Source: Streptomyces fructofermentans (lineage in GTDB: Bacteria; Actinomycetota; Actinomycetes; Streptomycetales; Streptomycetaceae). Taken from it: DNA of 64,000 nucleotides. The notes beneath the pieces were generated by a model. The model saw only the letters and a list, made by a program, of their open reading frames with translations. It searched no databases and was not told where the DNA came from. Positions 48,917 to 56,951 of the stretch are shown one piece after another (position 1 is the first letter of the stretch; each line of letters starts with the position of its first letter). Made by a program: the position numbers and the translations under genes. The stretch spans positions 102,087 to 166,086 of the forward strand of contig NZ_BMWD01000019.1 in the NCBI RefSeq assembly GCF_014651055.1. Direction: 5' to 3'.

Positions 48917-50761
48917 TCAGTCCTCGTACAGACCGGCCAGCGCAGAGGCGTACTTGTCGTGGATGACCCTGCGCCGCATCTTCAGGGACGGGGTCAGCTC
49001 CCCCGTCGCCGGACCCCACTCCTCGGCCAGCAGGACGTACCGCTTCACCTGCTCGGTGCGGTTCAGCCGGGCGTTGGCGGCGGCGACGGCACGGTCCGCC
49101 TCCTCCTGTACGGCCGGATGCGCGGCCAGGGCCGTGAGACCCGAACCGGAGTCGATGCCCCGGGCGGCGGCCCACGCCGGCGCGGTCTCCGCGTCGAGCA
49201 CCAACAGGGCGACGAGGTAGGAGCGGTTGTCGCCGTGCACGAGGGCCTGGCCGATCAGGGGATGCTCCTTGAGCGCGTTCTCCACCAGGGCGGGCGACAC
49301 GTTCTTGCCGGTCGAGGTGATGATCATCTCCTTCTTGCGGTCCGTGAGCCAGAGGTATCCGTCCTCGTCCAGGCGGCCGATGTCCCCGGTGCGCAGCCAG
49401 CCCTCCGCGTCCACCGCGGGGCGCACCCCGCCGTCCTCGCGCAGATAGCCGGCGAACACCGTGGCGCCCCGCACCTCGATCTCCCCGTCCGCCGCGACCC
49501 GCACCTCCGCCGAGGACACGGGCCGGCCGACGGACCCCAGCCGGAAACCCGTTCGCGGGCTGTTGGTGGTCGCCACGCCCGTGGTCTCGGTCAGCCCCCA
49601 CGCGTCCATGATGACGATGCCGAACCCGGCCCAGAAGCGCACCACGTCGATCGGCATGGGCGCCGAGGCACTGGCCGCCCAGTCCACCCGGTCGAGTCCT
49701 CCCATCGCCAGCACCGGCAACAGCACCTGCTCGCGGTGCCGTTCGTACGCGGCCTCCAGCTCGGCCGGAGCGCTCTCCCCGCGCTCGCGGTACCCGACGT
49801 GCTCGCGGGCCACGTCGGCGGCCTCCTCGATGGCGGCCCGACGCTCGGCCGGCAGCAGCGACAGCCCCGCGCGGACGGCGGCCGCCAGCTTCTCCCATAC
49901 CCGCGGCACCCCGAAGAACTGCGCCGGGCGCACCGCGCGCACGGCCTCCGCGACGCTCGCCGGATCGGCGCACAGGTAGACGTGGGAGGCGCGGTGGCAC
50001 GGCAGGTAGATGCCGAGCATCCGCTCGGCGATGTGCGCGAACGGCAGGTAGCAGATGTGCTCGACGTGCGGCGGCAGTTCCACGACCGCGTCCAGCGCGA
50101 GGGCGTTGGCCAGCACGTGGCGGTGGCTCAGCACCACACCCTTGGGCTCCCCCGTGGTGCCGGAGGTGTAGACGACCGTCAGCGTGTCCTCGGGGCCCGC
50201 CGTGTCCAGCGACTTCCCGAACTGCTCCGGTACGGGTTCCCGGCCCAGGGACGCGTACGGGACGTGCTCGCCCTCGGCGCCCGGTTCGACGACGACGAGC
50301 CGGGCGAGGGGGGTGTCCGCGTCGGCCAGCAGCGGCGACCACAGCTCCACCTGCGCGGCGCCCTCCACGACCGCCAGCGCGGCCCGGCAGTTGCGCGCGA
50401 TGTGTGTGACCTGCTCGGGCGCGGAGGTGCCGTAGACGCTGACGGGAACCGCGCCGAGCCGTACGAGGGCGAGGTCGGAGAGCCAGTGCTCGGGCCGGTT
50501 CGCCATCATGAGCAGCACGTGGTCGCCGCGGCCGACACCGAGCGCCGCATACCCGGCCGCGAGGCGGGTGGTGTGCTCCCCGACCTGCGCCCAGGTCAGG
50601 GTGGCCCAGCCGCCCTCGTCCGCCGCCTCGCCCTCCGCCGCCCGCCAGGACAGGGCGGGCAGATCGGGGTGCGTCCGGGCGTTGCGTTCGAGCAGCATCG
50701 GGAGAGTCGGTTCCGGCTGCTCCACCTGTGGTTCCCCTGGCGTGCGCGGGGCTGACGTCAT
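48917..50761 (-). CDS. Long-chain fatty-acid--CoA ligase (AMP-dependent synthetase)
   Basis: A 614-aa adenylate-forming enzyme of the FadD15/long-chain type. The AMP motif is VVYTSGTTGEPKGVVLSHRH-like; then PFAHIAERMLG, the DAWGLTETTG substrate/AMP loop, GWLRTGDIGRLDEDGYLWLTDRKKE (hinge) and the C-terminal LTPSLKMRRRVI block with the catalytic Lys. It activates fatty acids to acyl-CoA. The ATG at 50759-50761 is used. It has a long 5' region with a palindrome 174 bp upstream. It probably acts with nearby TetR proteins and lipid-modifying genes. Confidence 0.93.
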   Translation of the reverse strand: MTSAPRTPGEPQVEQPEPTLPMLLERNARTHPDLPALSWRAAEGEAADEGGWATLTWAQVGEHTTRLAAGYAALGVGRGDHVLLMMANRPEHWLSDLALVRLGAVPVSVYGTSAPEQVTHIARNCRAALAVVEGAAQVELWSPLLADADTPLARLVVVEPGAEGEHVPYASLGREPVPEQFGKSLDTAGPEDTLTVVYTSGTTGEPKGVVLSHRHVLANALALDAVVELPPHVEHICYLPFAHIAERMLGIYLPCHRASHVYLCADPASVAEAVRAVRPAQFFGVPRVWEKLAAAVRAGLSLLPAERRAAIEEAADVAREHVGYRERGESAPAELEAAYERHREQVLLPVLAMGGLDRVDWAASASAPMPIDVVRFWAGFGIVIMDAWGLTETTGVATTNSPRTGFRLGSVGRPVSSAEVRVAADGEIEVRGATVFAGYLREDGGVRPAVDAEGWLRTGDIGRLDEDGYLWLTDRKKEMIITSTGKNVSPALVENALKEHPLIGQALVHGDNRSYLVALLVLDAETAPAWAAARGIDSGSGLTALAAHPAVQEEADRAVAAANARLNRTEQVKRYVLLAEEWGPATGELTPSLKMRRRVIHDKYASALAGLYED

Positions 50762-50934
50762 GGAACTCGGCCTCCTGGCGGGTCGGGGCGGCTGGTGCGG
50801 TGGTCCGTGGCGGATCGGGCTGAGCGGCTGTCGCGGGTGCGACCGTGGCCCACGGCGGGATCGGTGGTCCGTCCGGTCGCGCGGCAACGCCCCTTCGGCC
50901 GACTCTCGACGGGATGCCCGACCGGCCGAACCTA

Positions 50935-50950
50935 CTGAGCGTTCGCTAAG
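50935..50950. promoter_or_regulatory. Candidate TetR operator, acyl-CoA synthetase side
   Basis: CTGAGCG-TT-CGCTAAG: seven-base arms with one mismatch around TT. It is 174 bp upstream of the synthetase start, in the minus-strand promoter region. Confidence 0.4.
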
Positions 50951-51113
50951 ACGTTAGAAGTGGGCGGGGGCACGGTCAACGCCTCCGACGGAACCAATTC
51001 CTGCCGCCCCGGCCCAGACCGCCCGGCGGCCAACTCGCCTCATCCCGAACCTGCTTGGAGTGACGGAGGCGTCCGCAGCACGTCCGGCACGGACGCTCCC
51101 CCGATCCGGTCTC

Positions 51114-51129
51114 CTGAGCGAGGGCTCAG
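51114..51129. promoter_or_regulatory. Candidate TetR operator, regulator side
   Basis: CTGAGC-GAGG-GCTCAG, perfect 6-4-6 inverted repeat, with another GCTCAG half-site seven bases later; 72 bp before the TetR start. Confidence 0.4.
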
Positions 51130-51200
51130 CGGGCTCAGGGCCGATTCCACACACCGGAGACGTACGCTGTCCCCGTCACCGACCCCGCCGAGGAGCGCCG

Positions 51201-51896
51201 TTGAGCACCGAACCCAGCCAGTCCACCGCCGCTCACCCGCAGCACTGGCGCTCGTACGGACCACTCACCCTCCACCCCATCCTCCGCCACGCGATGGAGG
51301 CCTTCAACGAGCACGGCTACCACGGGACTTCGGTGCGCGACATCGCCGGCCGGGTCGGGGTCACCGTGCCCGCCCTCTACTACCACTACGACAACAAGCA
51401 GGCGCTGCTGGCGACCCTGCTGGAGACGTCCATGAAGGACGTCCTCGACCGCTGCCGGGAGGCCGCCGCCGAGGCGGGCGACGACCCGCTGCCCCGCTTC
51501 TGCGGCATGGTGGAGTCCATCGTGCTCTACATGGCCAACCGCAAGGGCCTGGCCTTCCTGGACACCGAGATACGCAGCCTCGAACCGGCCAACCGCGCCC
51601 GGTACGTGGCGTTGCGCGACTACCTGGAGCACATGCTGCTCGACACCGTCCGAGCGGGCATCGCACAGGGCGCCTTCACCACGCCGATACCGGCCGACGC
51701 CGTGCGCGCGGTGCTCATCATGTGCCAGGGCGTCGCCAACTGGTACCGCGAGAACGGGCCCTTGTCGGCCGAGGAGGTCGCGGAGCGCCATGTGCTGCTC
51801 AGCCTCGGAACGGTGGGGCACCCGGGTACGGTCCGGGGCAGTGGCCCGGCAGCGCCGCACGGGCCGGCGACCCGCGTCCCACGCGGCCACCGCTGA
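51201..51896 (+). CDS. TetR-family transcriptional regulator
   Basis: A 231-aa regulator, read from TTG at 51201 with AGGAG five bases upstream; longer in-frame forms begin at an ATG at 51060 but would read through the candidate operator. The helix-turn-helix is HAMEAFNEHGYHGTSVRDIAG with VTVPALYYHYDNKQAL. The C-terminal domain has the TetR_C_33-like wording common in fatty-acid and acyl-CoA regulators (ESIVLYMANRKGLAF). It is divergent from the acyl-CoA synthetase gene and shares palindromes with it, so it is the likely regulator of that gene. Confidence 0.88.
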   Translation: MSTEPSQSTAAHPQHWRSYGPLTLHPILRHAMEAFNEHGYHGTSVRDIAGRVGVTVPALYYHYDNKQALLATLLETSMKDVLDRCREAAAEAGDDPLPRFCGMVESIVLYMANRKGLAFLDTEIRSLEPANRARYVALRDYLEHMLLDTVRAGIAQGAFTTPIPADAVRAVLIMCQGVANWYRENGPLSAEEVAERHVLLSLGTVGHPGTVRGSGPAAPHGPATRVPRGHR

Positions 51897-51934
51897 CGTA
51901 CGCCACCTTCACGGGCGCGGTCCCGTGGGGCCGC

Positions 51935-52861
51935 TCAACGCTCGCGGGCCCACGCTTCGTCGTGCCCGCCGCCCGTCGGCGGGCCCGCCGACTCCCCCAC
52001 GCGGTCGAGGAATCCGGCGATCAGCGGAGCGATCTCCGGCAGATGCGTCTCCAGGGCGAAGTGCCCGGTGTCGAAGAGGTGCAGTTCGGCGGCCGGCAGG
52101 TCCCGAAGGTAGGCGCGGGCCCCCGCCTCCAGGAAGAACGGATCACCCCTGCCCCAGGTGATCAGGGTGGGCGGAGCGTACCTGCGCAGCCACGCCTGCC
52201 ACCGGCCGTAGCGCTCGACGTTGGTGTGGTAGTCGAAGATCAACGACTGCTGGGCCTCCTTGCGGCCGGGCAGCTCCAAGAAGTGCTGGTCCAGCAGCCA
52301 GGATTCCGGTGCGAGCAGTTCGGGGACGGGGACGCCGGTCTCGTACTGGCCGCGTGTGCCGTCGGAAGTGAGCAGGTCCCGTATCACCTCCTTCGCGCCC
52401 GGCGTGCCGGGAGTCAGCGAGAGCAGGCCTCGGGCCGCGTCGGAGAGTCCCTCCTCGTAGCCGTTGCCGTTCTGCACGACCAGGCCCGCGATCCACTCGG
52501 GACGGCGTTCGGCGACGCGCAAGCCGATGGGCGCGCCGAAGTCGAAGATGTAGAGCACGAACCGTTCCAGGCCGAGGCCCTCGACGAACCCCTCGGTCAC
52601 ATCGGCGAGCCGGTCGAAGGAGAAGGTGAAGCCGTCCGGCGTGCGGGTGTGGCCGAAGCCCGCGTGGTCCGGGGCGATCAGCCGGTAGTGCGGGCCGAGC
52701 ACGTCCATGAGGCCGCGGAACTGGTGCGAGCCGGACGGGAACCCGTGCAGGAGCAGCAGCACAGGCGCGTCGGTCCGGTCGGGAACGGACTCCCGGTAGA
52801 AGACACGGACGCCGTCGACGTCCAGGTGGCGATGGGCGATGCGGGCGACCGGGGCGAGCAT
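51935..52861 (-). CDS. Alpha/beta hydrolase, haloalkane dehalogenase/epoxide hydrolase-like
   Basis: A 308-aa hydrolase. The oxyanion motif is LLLHGFPSGSHQF, the nucleophile elbow has Asp, not Ser: IFDFGAPIG (D107, the same place as in DhaA-type dehalogenases), and the base is H267 (FDTGHFALE). An Asp nucleophile suits dehalogenases and epoxide hydrolases. The ATG at 52859-52861 has GAGG nine bases upstream; in-frame Met codons also occur at 52879 and 52891. It is divergent from a CGNR regulator with a duplicated 47-bp block between them. The substrate is unknown. Confidence 0.85.
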   Translation of the reverse strand: MLAPVARIAHRHLDVDGVRVFYRESVPDRTDAPVLLLLHGFPSGSHQFRGLMDVLGPHYRLIAPDHAGFGHTRTPDGFTFSFDRLADVTEGFVEGLGLERFVLYIFDFGAPIGLRVAERRPEWIAGLVVQNGNGYEEGLSDAARGLLSLTPGTPGAKEVIRDLLTSDGTRGQYETGVPVPELLAPESWLLDQHFLELPGRKEAQQSLIFDYHTNVERYGRWQAWLRRYAPPTLITWGRGDPFFLEAGARAYLRDLPAAELHLFDTGHFALETHLPEIAPLIAGFLDRVGESAGPPTGGGHDEAWARER

Positions 52862-52941
52862 GACTAACACCTCATTCATAGGTTTATGCATTAGATATAG
52901 CCCGTCGTGACTAATACGTCAACACACCGATGTAGCATTAG
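52861..52941. promoter_or_regulatory. Duplicated operator-like block (47-bp period)
   Basis: TGACTAA at 52861 and 52908, and GCATTAG at 52888 and 52935, each pair exactly 47 bp apart, with partial identity between. Each block is CTAA...TTAG, an inverted repeat with a wide spacer. It covers the AT-rich divergent promoter region; a site for the CGNR regulator is likely. Confidence 0.5.
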
Positions 52942-52945
52942 CCTC

Positions 52946-53503
52946 ATGAGTGACCTCGCACCGCTGACCGGAGAGCCGCTGGCCCTGGACCTGGTCAACA
53001 CCCGACCGGGCACGGGAGACCTGCTCACCACCCCGGACGACCTGCGGGCCTGGTGGGCCCTCCAGGCCGACCGGCTACCGGACGACGTGCCACAGGACGC
53101 AGGACCCGAGGACCTGAGCGCGGTACTGGCCGTGCGGGAACACGTGGCCGCCGCGCTCGACCGTGTCCGCCGGGGCGAGGAGCCACTGGCCGCGGACCTG
53201 GCCGCCCTCAACACGGCACAGCGTGCAGCGCCCGCGATCAGCGAGCTGGCATGGCGGGACGGCACGGTCCGGCTCACCCGCCGCCGCACGGGTCCGCCGG
53301 GCCCACGCCTGGCTGCCTGGCTCGCGGAGGCCGCCGCCGAACTTCTCGCCGACCCCGCGGTCACCCGGATCAGGAAGTGCGAGGCCGACGACTGCGTGAT
53401 GCTCTTCCTGCCGGCCCATCCGCGACGCCGCTGGTGCTCCGCCGCCCGCTGCGGCAACCGGGCACGCGTCGCCCGCCACTACCGCCGCCACAAGGCCGGC
53501 TAG
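52946..53503 (+). CDS. CGNR zinc-finger transcriptional regulator (ABATE domain)
   Basis: A 185-aa protein. The N-terminal ABATE-type stress domain begins GEPLALDLVNTRPGTGDLL. The C-terminal CGNR zinc finger is complete: RKCEADDCVMLFLP, then RRRWCSAARCGNRARVARHY. CGNR proteins are putative DNA-binding regulators. The ATG at 52946 is preferred; a GTG at 52907 is in frame but lies in the duplicated control block. No ribosome site precedes the ATG, so the transcript may be leaderless. It is divergent from the dehalogenase-like gene, its probable target. Confidence 0.88.
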   Translation: MSDLAPLTGEPLALDLVNTRPGTGDLLTTPDDLRAWWALQADRLPDDVPQDAGPEDLSAVLAVREHVAAALDRVRRGEEPLAADLAALNTAQRAAPAISELAWRDGTVRLTRRRTGPPGPRLAAWLAEAAAELLADPAVTRIRKCEADDCVMLFLPAHPRRRWCSAARCGNRARVARHYRRHKAG

Positions 53504-53646
53504 GGCGCCCCGCAACCGGCCCGAACGGCACGGCCCGGGCGACCGCCCGTGCACCGGGTCGGCAGGCCTCCGTGCGGACCCTCCACCACCGGCGACAGCG
53601 ACCCCTCGGCGAGGCGGCCGCACCCCGGGAAGCCGTCGACGGGAAG

Positions 53647-53673
53647 GTGTCCGCCGCCCTCGGCGGCGGACAC
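53647..53673. terminator. Bidirectional hairpin terminator
   Basis: A perfect 12-bp stem (53647-53658 with 53662-53673) and a 3-base loop between the convergent CGNR and symporter genes. Confidence 0.75.
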
Positions 53674-53678
53674 GCCCC

Positions 53679-55322
53679 TCACATCGGGCTCCGGACGTCG
53701 GAGGCGGAGCTCCGCGCCGCCGCCCAGTGCGTGGCACGCGGCACCTCGTCGGTCCCGCGGCCCGGCTCGTACCCGGAGTCGTCCGTCCGGCGCAACGGGA
53801 GCGAGCCGAGCACACAGAGGAGGAAGCCGGCGGGGATGCCGACCAGGCCCGGCGTCTGCAGCGGGAACCAGTGGAAGTCGTACTCGGGCAGCAGCGCCAC
53901 CGGCGTTCCCGACACCGCCGGCGAGAAGAGCATCAGCAGGGCGGTCAGCAGCGGCGCCCCGTACAGCGCGTACAGGGCGCCCCGGGCGGTGAACCCCCGC
54001 CAGAAGAACGTACAGACGAGCACGGGAACGATGGAGGCCGCGGCCGCGCCGAACGTGAAGGAGACCAGCACCTGCGGGTTGCGGGTGTGGGCGGGCATCG
54101 ACAGCAGCACCGCGACGGCACCGACCAGGGCCACGGCCCAGCGGGCCCGGACGGCCTCCCGCGTCCCGGGGCTGCGACCGCGCTTCCTGCGCCTGTCGCG
54201 CGACGGCAGGTCGTGCGCGAGCGAGGCGGCGGCCGCCAGCGTGATGCCGGCGACGGCGGCGAGCGCGGTGGCGAAGACGGCACAGGCCACGACGGCGAAG
54301 AGCACGCTCTCCCCGGCCGCCCCCGAGGCGGGGTCCAGCGTCGCGGTCACCATCAGCAGGGCCGTACCGCCCGCCGGATCGCCTGCGCCCAGTGCCTCCG
54401 GGCCGACGAGCGCGGCGGCTCCGAGCCCGATGACGGCGAGGGCCGCACAGATCAGCGCGACCGAACCGACGGCCCAGCGCATCGAGATCCGCAGGGCGCG
54501 GGCGCTGCGCACCGGGTGGAAGCGCATCGTGATGTGCGGCAGGCACGCGGCACCCAGCACCAGGGTGGCCCCGAAGCCGATCAGGTCCAGCCGGCCGACG
54601 AGGGAGTCGCCGAACTGCATTCCGGGAGTGGTGTACCCGGGTCCGCCGTTGGCGGCGGCGGCGTGCAGGAGCCGGGCGGGGTTTCCGCCGAACCGCTGCA
54701 GGACGAGGATGCCCACCAGGACGACGACGGGTACGACGACGACGGTCTTGAGGATCTGGATCAGGCCCGTCCCCCGCATGCCGCCGAACGCCGAGTAGCA
54801 GACCATGAGTGCGCCGGTGGCGGCCGTGCAGACGGTGAGCGCCCCCTCCGGAAGTCCGAGCATCACCGTCGTGATCCGCCCCGCGGCGGTGAGTTGCACG
54901 AGGAGCAGCGGCAGCAGGACCACGATGGTGGTGATACCCATGGCCGTCCGTACGGAGGGCCGTCGCAGCCGTTCGGCGACGACGTCCCCGAGTGTGTAGC
55001 GGTCGGCCTTGCGCAGGGGTTCGGCGAGGAGCAGGCCCGTCAGCGCCAGCGAGACCACCGTGGCACAGGCGAACAGCACTCCGTCGACGCCCTTGAGGGC
55101 GATGGACCCGGTGGTGCTGAGGAGCGTGGCCGCGGAGAGGTAGTCGCCCGCGATGGCCAGTCCGCTCGGGACAGGCCCCAGCGAGGCGCTGCCCGTGTAG
55201 AACTGCCGGGGGTCGTCCTGATCGGCCGCCGCGAGGCCGCACAGGAGCAGGCACACCGTCACGAAGGCGAGGAACAGCACGATCGCCACCGACTCGCCGT
55301 CGATGGCTCCGCCGCCGCTCAC
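53679..55322 (-). CDS. Sodium:solute symporter family protein (ActP/acetate-type)
   Basis: A 547-aa membrane protein with about 13 transmembrane segments. The N-terminus has the ActP/SSS wording FYTGSASLGPVPSGLAIAGDYLSAATLL, the family's sodium site region; later YTLGDVVAERL, GMRGTGLIQILK and GFGATLVLGAACLPHI. Members take up acetate, pyruvate or other monocarboxylates with Na+ or H+. The GTG at 55320-55322 has GGAG upstream. Usual partners (a DUF485 gene) are not seen upstream. The tail beyond about residue 500 is polar and basic. Confidence 0.88.
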   Translation of the reverse strand: MSGGGAIDGESVAIVLFLAFVTVCLLLCGLAAADQDDPRQFYTGSASLGPVPSGLAIAGDYLSAATLLSTTGSIALKGVDGVLFACATVVSLALTGLLLAEPLRKADRYTLGDVVAERLRRPSVRTAMGITTIVVLLPLLLVQLTAAGRITTVMLGLPEGALTVCTAATGALMVCYSAFGGMRGTGLIQILKTVVVVPVVVLVGILVLQRFGGNPARLLHAAAANGGPGYTTPGMQFGDSLVGRLDLIGFGATLVLGAACLPHITMRFHPVRSARALRISMRWAVGSVALICAALAVIGLGAAALVGPEALGAGDPAGGTALLMVTATLDPASGAAGESVLFAVVACAVFATALAAVAGITLAAAASLAHDLPSRDRRRKRGRSPGTREAVRARWAVALVGAVAVLLSMPAHTRNPQVLVSFTFGAAAASIVPVLVCTFFWRGFTARGALYALYGAPLLTALLMLFSPAVSGTPVALLPEYDFHWFPLQTPGLVGIPAGFLLCVLGSLPLRRTDDSGYEPGRGTDEVPRATHWAAARSSASDVRSPM

Positions 55323-55745
55323 CGGGTTCTCCGGAGGCCCGCCGGATGCGTACCGGAGGGGCCGCGGGACGCGGACGGGCGGAGCGTGGTCGGCAGCGCC
55401 GGCGTGTGGACTCCGTACGCGCCAAGCCGCACGGCCTTGGTGCGGACGGCGCAACGTTCGGGCAGGTGGGCGGCCGAACGCACCGCCGGGCGTGAGGAGT
55501 TGCGATTCATGCCGGTCAGGCCACCATGCGAGTGACCGGGGCACCACGGCCTCACACCGTACGTGTGCACGTGCAGGGTCCAATCGGCCACGCACTGTGC
55601 GGGCGCACACCAGCGCCGGGACCGGTGCGGCTCCTCGGCGGCGGTCACGCGCGGCCCGGCGCACCCGGAGCAGGGCGGGCGACAGCCGGGACGCGCGCGT
55701 ACGCGTCGCCCGCGGGGCCGGGTCTCCGCCCGGCCCCGCGCCCGG
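55323..55745. other. Intergenic region upstream of the symporter gene
   Basis: 423 bases. Near its far end it holds a strong hairpin (12-bp perfect stem, 55711-55722 with 55729-55740, 6-base loop) that ends the epoxide-hydrolase-like gene. The rest should contain the symporter promoter. No gene is supported. Confidence 0.5.
55711..55740 (-). terminator. Hairpin terminator after the epoxide-hydrolase-like gene
   Basis: Perfect 12-bp GC stem and 6-base loop beginning six bases after the stop codon on the minus strand. Confidence 0.75.
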
Positions 55746-56888
55746 TCATCGCAGGGCCCGGAAGAAGGCGTTGACGTCGTCCACGAAGAGTTCCGGCTGC
55801 TCCAGGGGAAGGAAGTTGCCGCCGCGCTCCAGCTCCGACCAGTGCGTGATGGTGTGCTCCCGCTCGGCGAACCGCCGCACGGCGATGTCCGTGGTCAGGG
55901 CGACCGCGACGCCCGTGGGCACCGTGCCGCGCTCCTTGGGCGCCCAGGCGGCCGGGTCGTGGGCCGCCTCGTAGTAGAGATTCGCGGACGAGCCCGCGGT
56001 GGCCGTGAACCAGTACAGGCTGACGTTGGTGAGCAGGTGGTCGCGGCCCACGGCGTCCTCGGGAAGGTCGCTCTCCGCGTCCGTCCACTCCTTGAACTTC
56101 TCGACGATCCAGGCGAGTTGCCCGACCGGCGAGTCGTGCAGGGCGTGCGCCACGGTGTGCGGGCGGGTCGACTGGAGGACGTTGAAGCCCATCATGTCGT
56201 CGCGGAAGTTCTGGAGACGCGCCAGCCGGCCCTGCTCGGCCTCGGTCAGGCCCTCGAAGTCGGCGGGGTCGTCGGACGGGAACACGATGAAGCCGTTCAC
56301 GTGGATGCCGATCACGCGGTCCGGGGCCTGCCGCCCCATCTCGGTCGCGATCCAGGCCCCGCCGCCGGTTCCCTGGAGGCCGTAACGCCCGTATTCCAGA
56401 AGGGACATGAGTTCGTTGTACGCGGCGGCGATGCGGCCGTTGTTCCATCCGGCGGCGGCGAGCTGACCCGAGAAGCCGACGCCGGGGGTGCTCGCGACCA
56501 CGACGTGGAAGTCCTTCGCGAGCGGCCGGATCACATCGACGTACTCGACGATCGACGCGGGCCAGTCGTGGATCAGGAGGAGCGGTGTGGCGTCCGGGTT
56601 CTCGGAGCGGAGGTGCAGGAAGTGGATGTTCTGCCCGTCGATGTCGGCGATGAACTGCGGGAACTCGTTCAGCCCGGCCTCGGCGGCGCGCCAGTCGTAT
56701 CCGTCGGCCCAGTACGCGGCCAGTTCCTTCAGGTAGCCGACGGGCACGCCGCGGCTCCAGCCGGTTCCGGGGACCTCGGCCCCCCAGCGGGTGCGGCGCA
56801 GCCGGTCGCGCAGGTCGTCGAGGTCGGCCTGCGGGACCTCGATGCGGAAGGGGCGGATCTGTGCGGGGGTGCCGCTGCTGTTGTCCAT
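55746..56888 (-). CDS. Epoxide hydrolase (EHN) family protein lacking catalytic Asp and His
   Basis: A 380-aa protein of the microsomal/juvenile-hormone epoxide hydrolase family, with the N-terminal EHN region (PFRIEVPQADLDDLRDRL, WSRGVPVGYLKELAAYW) and alpha/beta hydrolase fold. At the nucleophile elbow the usual QGGDWG is QGTGGG, so position 175 is Gly in place of Asp. The C-terminal RGGHF becomes RGGNF (N358), removing the base His. The oxyanion HGWP is HDWP. All three changes are in clean coding sequence. It is probably a non-hydrolytic homologue, for example a binding protein, or has new chemistry. Divergent from a WYL regulator. Confidence 0.88.
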   Translation of the reverse strand: MDNSSGTPAQIRPFRIEVPQADLDDLRDRLRRTRWGAEVPGTGWSRGVPVGYLKELAAYWADGYDWRAAEAGLNEFPQFIADIDGQNIHFLHLRSENPDATPLLLIHDWPASIVEYVDVIRPLAKDFHVVVASTPGVGFSGQLAAAGWNNGRIAAAYNELMSLLEYGRYGLQGTGGGAWIATEMGRQAPDRVIGIHVNGFIVFPSDDPADFEGLTEAEQGRLARLQNFRDDMMGFNVLQSTRPHTVAHALHDSPVGQLAWIVEKFKEWTDAESDLPEDAVGRDHLLTNVSLYWFTATAGSSANLYYEAAHDPAAWAPKERGTVPTGVAVALTTDIAVRRFAEREHTITHWSELERGGNFLPLEQPELFVDDVNAFFRALR

Positions 56889-56951
56889 GACTCGAAGAGT
56901 AGGAGGCCATTAGGCACGTTCCGTTCCTGAATTCCTGGCAGTCTCGACCTC

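Larger units (their letters stand above)
50762..51200. other. Divergent control region with two TetR-like palindromes
   Basis: 439 bases between the acyl-CoA synthetase and the second TetR gene. It contains CTGAGCG-TT-CGCTAAG (50935-50950, one mismatch) and CTGAGC-GAGG-GCTCAG (51114-51129, perfect arms). Both share CTGAGCG and lie on either side of the region, which suits one TetR regulator acting on both promoters. Confidence 0.5.
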
